NCBI RefSeq assembly: GCF_003254395.2 | Contig: NC_037650.1 | Span: forward strand, 9,300,071-9,364,070 | DNA from: Apis mellifera | Taxonomy: Eukaryota; Arthropoda; Insecta; Hymenoptera; Apidae | Length of the DNA: 64,000 nucleotides | Direction of reading: 5' to 3' | Notes under the pieces: model-generated | Databases searched by the model: none | What the model was told of the DNA's origin: nothing | Seen by the model: only the letters and a program-made list of their open reading frames with translations | Made by a program: the position numbers and the translations under genes | Part shown: piece after piece, positions 1-11,603 of the stretch | How positions within the stretch are numbered: the stretch's first letter is position 1 | Layout of the letters: each line of letters starts with the position of its first letter

Positions 1-335
1 TCACGCGCGAACGCAGCGAGCTCGCGATCATGAGAGTAACGATCACTCCTCGACCAGGTGGAGGTGAAAGCTCGAAGAAAGATGGTCGAGAGGGCGTTTA
101 TTATTTTTTTTTCTTCTTTTTTCTTTTATCTACGAATCGCGCGTCCAGTGGCCGGTTCCAAACGGTGGATGACAATAAACACGGATAAGACGCGCGTGTC
201 GATAATAAAGCGCGGAAGAGGATTCGTCATCGATGAGATTATTACGTTGAAAAAAAAAAAAGAAGAAACGTAACGTAACTGTTTAACCTGGCGACTTTTC
301 CGAACACTGTGTGGGCTTCAGACCGTGTCCAAGGA
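1..335. other. Non-coding, GC-mixed start of window
   Basis: No supported gene. The stretch holds a T-rich run near 103-126 and an A-rich run near 251-261. The short open frames here lack any recognisable domain. Confidence 0.6.
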
Positions 336-339
336 TCTC

Positions 340-370
<31 letters not shown>

Positions 371-374
371 CTCC
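336..374. repeat. Pyrimidine microsatellite (TCTCTTTC)n
   Basis: Uninterrupted C/T tract made of alternating CTCT and TTTC units. Its translation gives Ser/Leu/Phe runs, which explains the open frame across it. Confidence 0.9.
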
Positions 375-636
375 GTTTCTGGTGACGCGTGTTACGACGA
401 AAAAGACGAGGCTCGTCGCCTCGAATCGCAAGGCTGGCGCGCGGTCGCGCACTAAATGTCACGGAAATGTCAATGGAGGAGTCGCGGCGGCGGACGTTTT
501 GACACGTTCACCGGGTGTCCCTCCTTGCCAGGGTCTCTAGTAGTGCTCCCTCGTGCGTCGCGTCACTGATCCTCGTGGACTCGAGGAGTTTCGATACCCA
601 AACTGCGGCACTGGCACTCGCGACGATCGCGACGGT

Positions 637-658
637 AAAAAAAAAAAAAAAAAAAAAA
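637..658. repeat. Poly(A) run, 22 nt
   Basis: A run of 22 consecutive A on the + strand. It is embedded in GC-rich sequence (about 480-870), so it is not simply part of an AT-rich background. Confidence 0.95.
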
Positions 659-872
659 GGAAACTCTGAGTGTAAAACTCGGCGCGGCGATCGTCGACGA
701 TCGTCGTCCGATCCTCGACTGACGCGGCGGCCAACTGGTCTATGCTGTCGCGTGGCGAACACCTCTCGAATACGCGCTCTGCTCCTCCTCGCCTTCGCCC
801 GATCGTTGTTTCCACACGATTGTTTACACACGCGGAAACCTCGAGTCCGAGCCTCGGACTCGTGAAACGAGA

Positions 873-1003
873 TCTTCCTTTCCTTTTCTCTTCTTTTTCT
901 GTTTCTTTTTTCTTTTACCCTTTCTTTCTTTTTTTCTTTCTTTTCTTTTCTTTTTTCTTTTTTTTCAAGTTTTTTCTTCCGTTCCCTTCTTTTCCTTTCC
1001 CCG
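873..1003. repeat. Imperfect polypyrimidine tract (about 130 nt)
   Basis: Almost entirely T and C with a few interruptions (G near 901, A near 917, CAAG near 966-969). It ends in CCCCGAG directly before the exon-like block ending at 1076, so besides being simple sequence it could serve as a + strand acceptor tract. Confidence 0.75.
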
Positions 1004-1076
1004 AGACTTGAGACTTGAGCGCGAACGACGAACAGCCACCACACGACAACGTAACAACGTGGTCTCGACCGCAAGT
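1004..1076 (+). other. Candidate non-coding exon with GTAAGT donor
   Basis: A balanced-composition stretch lies between a long polypyrimidine tract and a strong donor, CAA|GTAAGT, at 1076|1077. The upstream edge (CCCCGAG|ACTTGAG) is a weak acceptor because C rather than the usual CAG context precedes it. It could be an internal 5'-UTR exon, or the end of a first exon whose start lies further left. No convincing coding frame is seen. RNA evidence would decide. Confidence 0.25.
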
Positions 1077-1437
1077 AAGTGCAAGGCAGAGGTGGAGAGA
1101 AAAACGGCCGAGTACGTTTCCCAACCAAGAGGATAAGGCGCACTAAGGACGTAACTAGAACTTCTCGTGGCGGAGGATATATATTGGTGAGGGAAGATAT
1201 TTTATATATACGGGCGCGCCAGGTAGCGACGGACAGTCAAAGAGAGGATACGCGATCGATCGATCGTTGCCTCGACACACGTTCGGGAGGATCGTTGACG
1301 TAGCGCAGGATGACACGACACTACAACACCGCACTGCTGCGTGAGGCGACGTCGAAGGGGACAGAGGAAGACAGAGGGAGAAGGACGAAGCTTGGTAGGG
1401 GGTGAGAAAGAGGAGACACACGCGGGAGAGAAAGGGT
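1077..1437. other. Non-coding GC-mixed spacer
   Basis: No gene recognised. It contains short GATC/CGAT repetition at 1252-1266 and TATATA strings near 1176-1210. Confidence 0.6.
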
Positions 1438-1468
<31 letters not shown>

Positions 1469-1578
1469 GGAGAGAGAGAGAGAGAGAAAGAGAGAAAGAG
1501 AGAGAGAGGAAAGAAAGAGAGAAGGAAAGAGAGAGAAAGAGAAAGGGAGAGGGAGGGAGAGAGAAAGAGAGGGAAGAA
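1438..1578. repeat. 141-nt uninterrupted homopurine (GA-rich) tract
   Basis: Every base from 1438 to 1578 on the + strand is A or G, mostly GAGA with GAAA and GGGA variants. Such tracts can form triplex (H-DNA) and contain many GAGAG pentamers, the core bound by GAGA factor in insects. Open frames across it on either strand are repeat translations, not genes. Confidence 0.95.
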
Positions 1579-1614
1579 CCTGACCACCGGACACGCTGGC
1601 TTGGTAGGCACGAC

Positions 1615-1626
1615 ACACAGGTAAGC
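1615..1626 (+). other. Donor-like splice site ACAG|GTAAGC
   Basis: ACAG|GTAAGC at 1620|1621 on the + strand matches the insect 5' splice consensus well. It follows the homopurine tract, so any exon using it would carry a GA-rich 5' UTR. There is no other evidence for a transcript. Confidence 0.25.
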
Positions 1627-2157
1627 GGAGTGGCACTTAGGTTGGTGCACCTGCCGCGAGAGTCCGCGTCGTAATGGGAGCGGGGCAACGGGCGGCAGGT
1701 AGGCAGGCCCACCGCTCGTCAACCTGCGGAGAAGGGGAATCAGTCACATGGCGAGGTGCCCCGCGCTGCCTGCGAACAAGGAGGTGGTAGCCGGGCCAAG
1801 TGGTGGTGGACAAAAGGTAACCGGTGGTGGTGGTACGCGGAGCGAGGCGACGGTGGTGGCGATCGTTGTGGGTAGGATGATATCAGCGGACCTGGAGGAG
1901 TAGGAATCGAACAGAGGACCTCGAGAACGAAGGTGGTGCGCGCACCTTCGCCTCTCGGAGGAAGTAACCTGTCGTTTCGGCATGGATACGTTCCTTCGTC
2001 CTTTCGTCGCTTTCGAGGGGAACAGCTCGTTTCCTTCGTCCGGGACGCGGCGATGATGAGACGAAAATGATGCGATTCGATTTGGCTCGATGGGAATGGG
2101 TATTTTTTCGAGCTCTGATGAATTGGGTTTTTCTTTCGGGCGTGATGTTCGAGCGGC
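1627..2157. other. GC-rich non-coding stretch
   Basis: GGT/GGC-rich sequence (for example GGTGGTGGT near 1825) with no recognisable protein domain. Frames open on both strands through it are His/Pro/Arg-rich and low complexity. Confidence 0.55.
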
Positions 2158-2227
2158 CAGGATGAGGATGAGGATGAGGATGAAGATGATGATGATGATG
2201 ATGATGATAATGATGATGATGACGACG
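2158..2227. repeat. (GATGAG)n to (GAT)n microsatellite
   Basis: About four GATGAG-type units pass into a run of GAT triplets with one GATAAT interruption. The serine and histidine runs in overlapping minus-strand frames come from this repeat. Confidence 0.95.
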
Positions 2228-3060
2228 AATGAAACGTGATTCGGTTTGGAGAGTGTTTTGATTTGGGAAGCTTGAGAATTGGGTAGATATTGTTTTTTCT
2301 TTTCCTTTTTTTTTTGAGGCTTCGAGAATTTTCAAGGGGACGTATGTTTTGATGAAAATTCAAACTTGTGGTAATAGAAAAGAAGAAGGATACGATGATT
2401 AAAAATGAAAAAAGAAAAGTGATTCGTTCATTTAGATTTCATCGATGTTCGGACAAAAGGCAGACGCGGTACTTTCGTGTTTCTCGTGTGCCGACTATGG
2501 CTTCCTACAAAGGTCGTTGCCGAGTTCCATATTTGGATCCAGCGAAGGAACAGAAGGGTATTGAATTCCAGGCGTTTCCACCGATCCACGGTTACAAACC
2601 CGATGGCAGATTGTCTCCCGACTCGTCGTCCGGGAACGTCGTACGCTGTCTAACTACGTCTTTCTTTACGTCTCTAGCTGTACGGAGTTACGTTTCGTCT
2701 AGGTGGACAGTATATCGATAAAACGAGACAAGAATGCCTTGTTCCATCCCCGAGCGGATATGGATGCGGTTTCAGAACAATTGCGTGTACCTTCAAACGT
2801 GACGATCACCGATTCAACTGTTTTTAGAAATTGTTATACGATAGGATAGGCTTCGCCTGTCAAGCGATTCGTTTTATCACCCGAGAAAGAAAAATTAGAT
2901 ATTTTACGTCCAATGGAATTTATTATTCCTCCAAGTTAAAAGTCCTCGTTTCCTTCCTTCCTGCTTCTCAACTTAAATATTTTCAATTTTCAATTTTAGT
3001 TAACCCTCAATTAATATAATTTCAACTAACAGTGATTTTTGAACAATGAAAATTAAACAT
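2228..3060. other. AT-leaning non-coding stretch; weak 117-codon frame
   Basis: A + strand frame at 2368-2721 has fairly balanced composition around 2500-2640 and includes MASYKGRCRVPYLDPAKEQ. I recognise no family, and no clean acceptor and donor pair bounds it. It is noted as an unproven frame, not called as a gene. Confidence 0.5.
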
Positions 3061-3534
3061 CAACGTGTAATAATATCCTACGCGCCACCTTTACACCAAG
3101 CGTTCCAAACTCCTCTTCCATCTTCCACCACCTAACCTCTCTACTTGCCTCTACTAACGTATCCAATCAGCAGCGCAACATCAAAAAAAAAGGAAAATCA
3201 AAGCGAAACTCCCTAACGAAACTCCTTGCACTGGAAACTCCGCGTTTAACGCCATAACCCACCACATATTGACTCGCGTACGTCGCAACATCGTTATCGC
3301 CGCGGAATATCGCCGGTGTCCTGCAAGTGTTGCCCTAGGCGTCTCTCCGCGTGGCGACCTAACCTCGTCTCATCGCAACCGTGCACGGTAGGGTGGTAGG
3401 AGCAGCACGCTCGAGCACGGATGAGAGCTTGTTAGGTTAACCATCACATTGTTTCACGAGGGCGTGGTGGCGCGTTGTTGTTTGCAACGAGAGTGCGTGG
3501 CGTGGAGGAGAGGCCGCCACCTCTTCCCGACTCG
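3061..3534. other. Left part of GC-rich island
   Basis: Composition rises from AT-rich to GC-rich. No gene was recognised. A CTCF-like core sits at 3081-3090. Confidence 0.55.
3081..3090 (-). promoter_or_regulatory. CTCF-like core AGGTGGCGCG
   Basis: The minus strand reads AGGTGGCGCG, matching the AGGTGGCGC core known for Drosophila CTCF. The two bases 5' of the core (AA) do not match the usual S-Y. Prediction from motif only. Confidence 0.35.
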
Positions 3535-3561
3535 CCTCTCTCTCTCTCTCTCTCTCTCTCC
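3535..3561. repeat. (CT)n microsatellite
   Basis: CT dinucleotide run of about 13 units inside the GC-rich island. Confidence 0.95.
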
Positions 3562-4140
3562 ATCCGCAGCGGCCGAAGATCGAGTCATGGCATCGGGAGA
3601 GCGATATATCGCGGCCGATATATATCACTCGGCGAGCCACTCGACTTCCATACGTCCGCTTCGAAGCGAGCGTACATATGTACGCGTGCATCGCCCGCGG
3701 GCTCGCTTCAAGGTCCTCGTTTAGATATCCGCTCGCTTCGAGATTATTCGAGGGAACGCGACGAGCTCGCTCTCGCCTTCCCCTTCATCGACGAGCTTCG
3801 TCCACGCGAGGAGCGAGGCGAGAGTGTGCGCCGCAAAGTCCCTTCGTTCCATCGCTCCCTTCCTCTTCCCGCCCCGCCGCCCCTCCTATCTGGAACCGAT
3901 CGGCCAGCTTCCGGAGCTAGCCATTACCACCTCGGCCATTTTCTCTTTCGCGGCCCGGAGCCGCGATTAAACGGGGCCCGTCCAATGCCCGTCCCTGCAC
4001 GCTTGTCCCGCGACGATGTAGTAATCGCACCGGGCACCGTCGATACCAGAGATTAGCGTCAATCGAAACTCGGTGCTGCTGTTCAAAGGGGATGGCTGAT
4101 GGCTAACGCGAGATGCGATTAAAGTGTGCTGAATCTCGAT
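3562..4140. other. GC-rich island without a recognised gene
   Basis: CpG-rich sequence. A + strand frame of 193 codons runs through 3475-4056, but it is Arg/Ser/Pro-rich, includes the CT repeat and shows no domain. This fits an island with few stop codons better than a gene. Confidence 0.5.
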
Positions 4141-6010
4141 CGTGGATCGAGGCTCTCCTCTTGTCGGACTATGAACGTGGGACGGTGTACTTTTAACTTT
4201 CTTTTTCTTTTTTTTTTTTTGAAATTGAAAAAAATTGAAGCGACTCGGACGATCGATGAACTTTATTTTTTCTCGTGTTTTTTCGTATTTTTATGTGGTA
4301 TAATGGGTTGTTATAGGTTATAAATTAGGTTAAGGTTGTTAAAAGTTATGTATATTTTATCAATATTAATTCGATCGGATTAATATTTTATTAATATTGT
4401 TATATTTCATATTGAGACAGGGAATATAAAATCGCATGGTCAACAAAATCTAGGGGGAACTAGGAAAGAACTTGTCATTTGTTTTAGGTTATGAGATCAA
4501 CATTGAAATTTGAGCGAATTGATTTAGATAGTTGCTTTCTAAATACTTGGAAAGTATATAATTTAGAATATTTTTAAAATATGTTAAAATCGTGAAACAC
4601 TTCGATTTTAAGATAGATAGGATTTTAGATAGAAAATGCCTACAGCTCTTCGATTCCAGTGATAATCTTGGATCGGAGCTTTTCGTTTCGATATAAAATT
4701 AGTAGAAAGCGTATAAAGGAAATGGAAGGGGATACTTTCTAAGTAATATTTGATTTGTGATAAAGCGCCATTTTATTGCATTTTTCATTGCTTTCAGCGT
4801 TTAAACAATTATCTTTCTATTTTCCTTTCTTTCCATATGAATATGGTTCTGATCAAAACACTTTCATCGAAATATTCTAAAGAATAGATCTAATTTAACG
4901 TTGAATTTGAAATTACGTAGAGTGTATTATAATTATAAATTTGTTAAAAATGCATTTTCGTTATTTAAAAAAAATCGATCCAATCTCTTATTCCTTTCTT
5001 TCCCTCAATTTCTTCTCAATTAAAACTTCTTCTCATTAAGTAAGTAATAACCTGTTAAGTCAGTTCAATTCTTCCGGAAATTAGAACTGTCAAGGAACTT
5101 GATAAGCAATATATATCCTATCTTCTCAACATTTTATACTTTACGTTAAAAATATATGAGGTTTCCTTTGCTTCAACAAGTTAAATTACTTTTTATTCGC
5201 CTCGATTAAAATATTTCTACTTCGTCATATTCGAGATCTCAGTACCTATTAAAATTTTTTTTCAAAATTATTAAGAGGTTTTATGAGAATATTTCCCGTG
5301 AGTGCTCTCGTTTCATTCATTTTTTTTTCTTTTTTTTTTTTTTGAATTAATAAAATCCTGATTAACCATAACTTGCCGTGAAAGCTTATACTCTAACATC
5401 GATTAAAACAGAAATTATCTCGAGATTTCCAGCTAGACGAGACACTCTGAAGTTTACTTTATCAAGAAGATCTTTAAATATTTAAGCAAATATCTATATT
5501 TTGCATGTCTTTTTTGATTTTTCTTCTCTTCTGATAATAAATTTTAATATCTTATCATATAAGTATTTTCTGTATCATCGCTTTTATTTAACGCATTTAA
5601 CCGTAAAACATTAATAATTTTTAACATTAATTTTTAATCTCACGTTCCGTAAGCTTAAGTTAAATGAGAATAAAATTCCATTAGGCAAATGAAGATATTT
5701 TCCGTTCTTATTGCATATAAATAAGGTAGAAAATTTATTTATTTCTATATAATGATACACTTTAATCTAACCTTTCTTATTCATCTGCAATTTAATGAAT
5801 ATTTGATGTCTAATGAATTCCAATTTACTCAAATACTGTCATACCCTACATCATAACTTCTGAATCTAGCTAACGTGCTAATAAAATTGTCCACATTATT
5901 CCAATTCTAAATCAAAACGATTATTTAAATTAATCAAACGAAAGATTATCCTACCAATATTTCAAAATATTCATTATTCTCTTCGCATTCCGATCTTCTC
6001 ATCTCGAACA
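4141..6010. other. AT-rich non-coding stretch
   Basis: Long AT-rich sequence with T runs near 4209-4220 and 5322-5343 and no open frame of note. No RNA gene or repeat family recognised. Confidence 0.65.
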
Positions 6011-6634
6011 AACAAAAAAAAAAGAAGAAAGAAACAGCCTGACGCTCGTCTCAAACTTCGCAACGAACTTCGTAACCCGCCTCGCTTCGTTGTACCGTGG
6101 CTACAAACTCGATCGCCCGAGTTTGCAACTCGATGCAATGTAACGCCGCGCCTAAGCGTCTAACCTAACCTCACTTCTGCCACGGGCAACCTGCGCTCGC
6201 TCTCGTCGCACCCTCGTAGTGGGACGAGGATCGAGAGAAAGGAGAGGGCGAACGGAAGACGATCGGCTCGAAATCGACGCGTTAAAGTCGTCCCGCGTTA
6301 CTGGAAGCCGCGGCCTAGCCCCCATAGCTCATCTTCGGGGTCCGAAGTAACCAGTGGCGTTCATGAATACGTGTTCATTATTTATGAGCAACGCCTCTCG
6401 GCATCAACTGGACCGGCCTCCCTATCTACCGGTAGGCACGAGGAGAGGCAGCCGGATAACGTATTACGTCTTCATATTTTTTTCCCTCGATCCACGGCCG
6501 GTAATTAAAGGTGCCCCGCCAAGGACTCGGATGATTTATCGGCTGTGCCGGTTCAGCCTGATAAGATGGGATCGGCTGATAACGAGCTGCTGCCTTTTGT
6601 ACGTTCCAACCATCCGTGGATCGAACTGGATCTC

Positions 6635-6635
<1 letters not shown>
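6011..6635. other. GC-rich island
   Basis: CpG-rich block in AT-rich surroundings, with CTAACCTAACC near 6151-6161. The + strand frame starting at 6354 continues into an ATT repeat (poly-Ile) and has no recognisable domain. It may be regulatory; that is inference from composition. Confidence 0.5.
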
Positions 6636-6679
<44 letters not shown>

Positions 6680-6690
6680 TATTATTATTA
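6636..6690. repeat. (TTA)n microsatellite
   Basis: About 18 TTA units with one C substitution at 6676. It produces the poly-Ile and poly-Leu frames here. Confidence 0.95.
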
Positions 6691-6820
6691 GGAGGTTTCT
6701 TTCTCCTTGTTTTTTTTTCTCTTCCTTCCTTCCAATGTATATTACGTGGATCGATGTTACGAAGATTTGAAAATGTTGAAATTGTTGATAATTTAATTTA
6801 GACTGTTATGAGAGAGTTTA

Positions 6821-6844
6821 TATTTATTTATTTATTTATTTATT
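6821..6844. repeat. (TTTA)n microsatellite
   Basis: Six tandem TATT/TTTA units. Confidence 0.9.
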
Positions 6845-7657
6845 GGGTAATAACGTATGGTAAAATTTTCACAAATCTGAAAGTTTCATCTCAAGTTTCA
6901 GATTGATTTTTAAGTTAAGATTTTAGTTAGAAGGGAAAAAAAAGAAAAGAAAGAAATTAAATTGAATATGGTAACAACATCTCTTTTCCTCGAACATCCT
7001 TGAGTGGAGGATCGTTCCCAGTCGAGAGAAGAATCAATCCTAATTCATGCTCTCGGAGCCGATCATCGTATTTCCCGGCGAAAATTGCCGCGTTCTGAAA
7101 CACTATAATCCATGGAGTGTGTGATGGAGTGTTCGGATCTAAACAAACCGAGGCAGGCTTCGAAAAGCTAAGGCAAAAGAACCATTCTCGCTTCGAATGA
7201 TATTAGAAATGATCGTGTTTCAATTCTGTGTAAAGCGAGTAACTTTTCCCTCTCATCATACTTCCATATCACGTTCAGCAACTTCTTACTTGACTTCTGT
7301 TTAACGGATATATAGGTTCGAATATTTCTGTCTCCGATAACAATCTTCCCAATAAACGATCCTAACGAATTCGTTTCTTAAAATACTAATAACAGGCTTA
7401 TCATCTCATCTCTTCATATCATCGATCTCTATTCTTCATTTAAGAATTTCAGGTAACGAACGAGGAATTATTAGAAATCATCTTCAATTCTACAAACGTA
7501 ACCCATCCTCGAGAGGAAAGAGAATCGTATTCCCCGATAAGAGCCCATTTTTAACGATACCAGGGATCAACATCTCGTATATTTCTCGCGCAACATCCCG
7601 TGGCCAATACCTATAAGGCCCTGTTAACCTGAAGAAATTTACGCTCGTCGACAAAAC
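6845..7657. other. Mixed-composition non-coding stretch
   Basis: No gene recognised. TTTCAG|GTAACG at 7449-7458 is a weak recursive-splice-like site on the + strand. Confidence 0.55.
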
Positions 7658-7708
7658 AGAGAGAGAGAGAGAGAGAGAGAGAAAAAGAGAAAGAGAGAAA
7701 GAGAGAGG
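7658..7708. repeat. Homopurine (GA)n tract
   Basis: Uninterrupted A/G run, GA repeats passing into GAAA/GAGA units. Confidence 0.95.
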
Positions 7709-8089
7709 CTCGAGGCGGTCCAACGACAGCTTCACGACGACGATAGCCCAATGATGATTTCGAAGATTTAATTGAGACGTCCTGTCGATACTAAAAAAAA
7801 AAAAGAAAAGAAAAGAAAAAAAACCCTTCTCCCCCCCTCCCGCGGCCATCTCCATGTCCCACGAGAATCCCTCTCGCGAGTTTCTCCTCTCCTCTTCCGG
7901 CAAGTGGGACGCCCTATCGAATGGACCCCGTCGAATTTTTCAGCCCGTTTCGAAGGACGTTTTATTGGCCGCCTGATTTACGAGGAGCCAGACTCGCCAC
8001 GTAATTTGTTGCGCCGTATTTAATTTGCCTTAAAAGCGTCCCGCGTGAAAGAAAGAGAACGAGGAGGAAGAGAAGGAAAATAGAAAAAG
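7709..8089. other. Mixed stretch with A-rich run
   Basis: Contains an A/AAAAG run at about 7793-7826. No gene recognised. Frames on both strands are short and without domains. Confidence 0.55.
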
Positions 8090-8095
8090 CGAGCG

Positions 8096-8140
<45 letters not shown>
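8090..8140. repeat. (GAGC)n to (GA)n microsatellite
   Basis: Three GCGA units run into a GA run of about 18 units, ending at GAAGAG. Confidence 0.95.
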
Positions 8141-9125
8141 TTGGAGAAAGAGCAATCGACGAACCGGAAGGGGAAGAAGAAACGTTGGACTCTGGAACGG
8201 CCAATGGACTCGCGTCTACATTCTCGAAGGCGTAAAAACGATAACGGGCATCTGGTTTATGGAATTTTTATTATGATGTACGCGGAGAACACGCGACGAA
8301 TCCAGAGCCTTAATGAGCCATGAAGAAGACTGGATGCATCGATGCCCATCGTGATACCAGATTTTGGTCCCGGATGACTTTCGACACGATGGAGGAAAGT
8401 TGCCTAGAACGTTTGGATAACGGTTCGAGTTCGGGTTATTACTTCTAACTGTCTTTTCAAGATTCTTGATGAAAGATATTTTCATCCAGTGTTTTTGTAT
8501 ACGAGTTTGTTGTCAATGAGTTCTCCGTTGGTTAAAGTTGTTTCCAGAATCGTGAATATTATGACGCGTTAATAATATTTTTCCCCAGAAATAAGCGCAA
8601 AAAAATTAGCGTATAAAAATATCGGTTGAGATTATAGAAAAAAGAATAAAAGAAAACAATTTTTCTCACGAAATAATTATTGCAAGAAGCGTGAAAGAAT
8701 TCGAAATACAAATATTAAAAATTGGGGAAGAAGGAAACTCTCAGACAAAAACTGTCGGATCGATCCCCTCCGAGGATATTCGTGGCAAGAAGAAAGAAAA
8801 AAAAAAAGTTCGATTTCCTCGGCAATTTTATTTTATTACCCGACACGACCTCGATAAACGAGACGATTAATAAACACGTTTCACACTAAAACTCGACGCT
8901 CATTAATTACATCCTTCACCACGCGTACCCTGAACTGTAACATCAAACATAACCTCGAACAGCCTGGTCGATTTTTCACCGGTAACGTTAATTAAAAGGG
9001 GAAAAGAAGCCAGGGGAGAAAAACGGCATAACCTTTTATCAACTAGGGACCATATCCGAGAAAAGTTTGGTGCATGCAAACACGTTAATTACAATCTCGT
9101 TTTGATCGAACCGTATATTCCCTCG
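8141..9125. other. Non-coding stretch
   Basis: GC-mixed to about 8480, then AT-rich. No gene, RNA gene or repeat family recognised. Confidence 0.6.
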
Positions 9126-9780
9126 CCGTACAACCTAACCTCCTCTCCTTTTCGCGCTTATCTTTCCAAGGATTAACAGCGCCCTCGTGGAACGAAACGA
9201 ACGAGATGCAATGCAACGTTCAGCCTCAAAATTCATTTACGTATAAAAATCCGAGCACTCTGGAAATGGAAGGGCACTCGACGAGGGAAGAAGGCACCGC
9301 CGCGTTTCTCCGTCCAGGGATCGCGTAAAGTTCCGGTGAAAAAGTTTCATGGCCTTTAAACCAAACCTCGCAGAACCACGCGAGTTTTTTGCCTGTGTAG
9401 CAACCCACTGTGCAGTACCCACGGGAGAGAGAAACGAGGCTGCTTTCGTAACGTACGGTTAATTTCGATGTAATTTACACGAATGTTCCGCCCGGCCTCC
9501 GTTCACCACGCGGAGAGGAGAGGAGAGGTCGAATAATGCTCGCGGATTTTAGTTAATTAAATACCTTGTTTCGATGACCACCTCGCGTATGAAACATAAA
9601 CGACTCGACCCGTTTTATTATTGGCTCGTTTCGCCCCTCGTTTCGAATAATTTAAAAACCGCGATGCTCGTTAATTCGCGGGAGGGGGAGAAGGGAGGGG
9701 GGGAGTTCGAGCTTCCAGGAGTTGCATACGAAGGGAATAGAGAATCGAGTAATTATTTGGAACATAAATAATTTTTTTTA
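9126..9780. other. GC-rich island with homeodomain-type core
   Basis: CpG-containing block with no recognised gene. It carries a weak CTCF-like match on the minus strand at 9178-9190 and GCTCGTTAATT at 9666-9676, one of several related TAAT-core strings in the window. Confidence 0.45.
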
Positions 9781-10180
9781 GAACGTTTGTGTAAGCTCTT
9801 TTCGATTGTAAATTTTACGTTACGATTTTTCTCGAAGAAAGTAAATAAGTGTTAAGAGTGATAATAATGGAAGTGTTATAAACGGAAGTATATAAACAAG
9901 CTGTTGGATTAAGCTCTTCTTCAAGCTATTTCTCATCATATTACGTGTATATATTACACGCTTATTAATATTTCCTTAAGATATAATATATTACGATATA
10001 TCCTATAATCAAATTGGGTCAGATCTAAGTTTTCTTCGATATTTATTAATAATTTCTCGAAATTATTATAAAATAATTAAAAATTATTGAAATTTACTCT
10101 ATGAAAATTCACTTATCTATTAATTAATTTCTAAAATTATCCATCCAATTAACCATTCTCAACGTAAACGAAGAAGCTGT
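9781..10180. other. AT-rich stretch
   Basis: Very AT-rich, stop-rich in all frames. Nothing recognised. Confidence 0.7.
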
Positions 10181-10960
10181 CGCAACCAACACATCCCTCC
10201 CCCTTTCTCCAACAAGAAGAAACCTCCCTTACCCTTCGAGAAAACCAAATCAAACGAAACAAGTTTACTATGGCCAAACGGATAAATGGAATTATGAACA
10301 CGCACGATGATTATAACTGTCGAGGTAACGCCGTCGGATGCTGATGAATCATCGGAGGTAAAGGTCAGAGAGATAAACGCGCACTTGAAAGGTCAAGGAA
10401 GCGTGATCGAACGAGGTACGCGGAAAAGGTGAGGAAAAGGAAAAAGGAAAAAAAGAAAAGAAAGAAAATGGTGGCGAAAAAAGTGTGTACGTGATTCACG
10501 AACCAATTAACCAACCGGTGGTTTTCAATCGTTTCCCCGTCTAAAAATTGTGCTTGCTTTATACGCTACGTTTACGCAATCATTCCTTGCTTGTTGGGGG
10601 GCTCGTTAATTATATTGGCCGACGTATGGCTTCTTAGAACGATCGACGCGTAATCGAACGAGCTGGTACATCGAGCTGATTCGGTTTGGAGCCGCGATTT
10701 TCAAGAGTACGCGAGATACGTATACCCGAACGAATACGAAGGATACGAGGATGGAATGGAAACTTGTTCCTACGTTCGCGTGTGGGTTTTCATGGATCGT
10801 GTTGCGCCGCTATGAAAATGCTAGCCCACGCGTGTCATTCGACGCGTCAGGGATTGGATTAAATTATTTCCGTTTTATTAAGGATCTCGCGTTTGATTTT
10901 ACGCTGGTGGGTTTCGTTATAGGCGTTATAGGATTGTGATGTATGCCCCGTGTAAATTAT
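10181..10960. other. Mixed island with GCTCGTTAATT
   Basis: Moderately GC-rich with GCTCGTTAATT at 10601-10611. No gene recognised. A 62-codon frame at 10751-10939 has no domain. Confidence 0.5.
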
Positions 10961-11580
10961 TTTTCTCCTTTCTTTTTTCCTTTTGCTTTGCTTTCGACAG
11001 AACATGTACTATGTTCTCGATTCTTTTTTTTTTTTTAAGGAATCAATTGTGCGGGTAATCTTTGGATATTGTATGTAGAATTTCACTCTGGAAGAAGAAG
11101 ATATAACTCGTACGATTGGAATTCGTGTAATAAATGTTTCATTGATTGTGTCTTTTATTTAATCGATTTATCTTTGAATAAATGTAACAGTGTGTCATTA
11201 AGTAATTTCGATAAATGAAATTTAAATAGATAAATAATAATACAATTTCTAAATCTGAATCAAACTTGCACAAAATCGTTATTATTTATTCATCATTTAA
11301 TTGTCAAGAAAATATAATCCTTCATTATTTACAATACATTTTGCTCTTTCTTTTCTTAAACGTTCTTTAACATGTCTTATTGATAACAAATCAATCTTTG
11401 CTAAACCCCTCCTCCCTAAAACGGTGTGTGACACAATCCCAATTATCTAAGATTATTCACGCTTCCATCTACAATCTGTCGGTTAATTATTTATTTTCTT
11501 CTCCAATTATCAGGTAACTGCGTGCCAGTTGTCATCGATCGAACGTGATTACATAAAATCGATGGTTTACGAGGTATAAT
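10961..11580. other. AT-rich stretch
   Basis: AT-rich, no gene. ATCAG|GTAACT near 11509-11519 resembles a weak recursive splice site on the + strand, preceded by TTTTCTTCTCC. Confidence 0.55.
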
Positions 11581-11593
11581 AATTTAGAGAAGT

Positions 11594-11603
11594 GGCGCCA
11601 CCT
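11594..11603 (-). promoter_or_regulatory. CTCF-like core AGGTGGCGCC
   Basis: The minus strand reads TCAGGTGGCGCCA, an exact AGGTGGCGC core with C in the Y position just before it. It lies in a small GC-rich patch (11520-11660). Prediction only. Confidence 0.45.

Noticed and set aside
1155..1722. Open frames of 133-185 codons on the minus strand
   Set aside because: They are Ser/Leu/Phe translations of the homopurine tract and flanks; no domain.
2368..2721. 117-codon plus-strand frame containing MASYKGRCRVPYL
   Set aside because: Unrecognised, with no clean acceptor or donor around the better-looking part.
3475..4056. 193-codon plus-strand frame
   Set aside because: Runs through a CT repeat and is Arg/Ser/Pro-rich; the companion frames are open too, as expected for a GC-rich island.
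9178..9190. CTCF-like string CGAGGGCGCT on the minus strand
   Set aside because: Two mismatches in the core; not counted among the supported sites.
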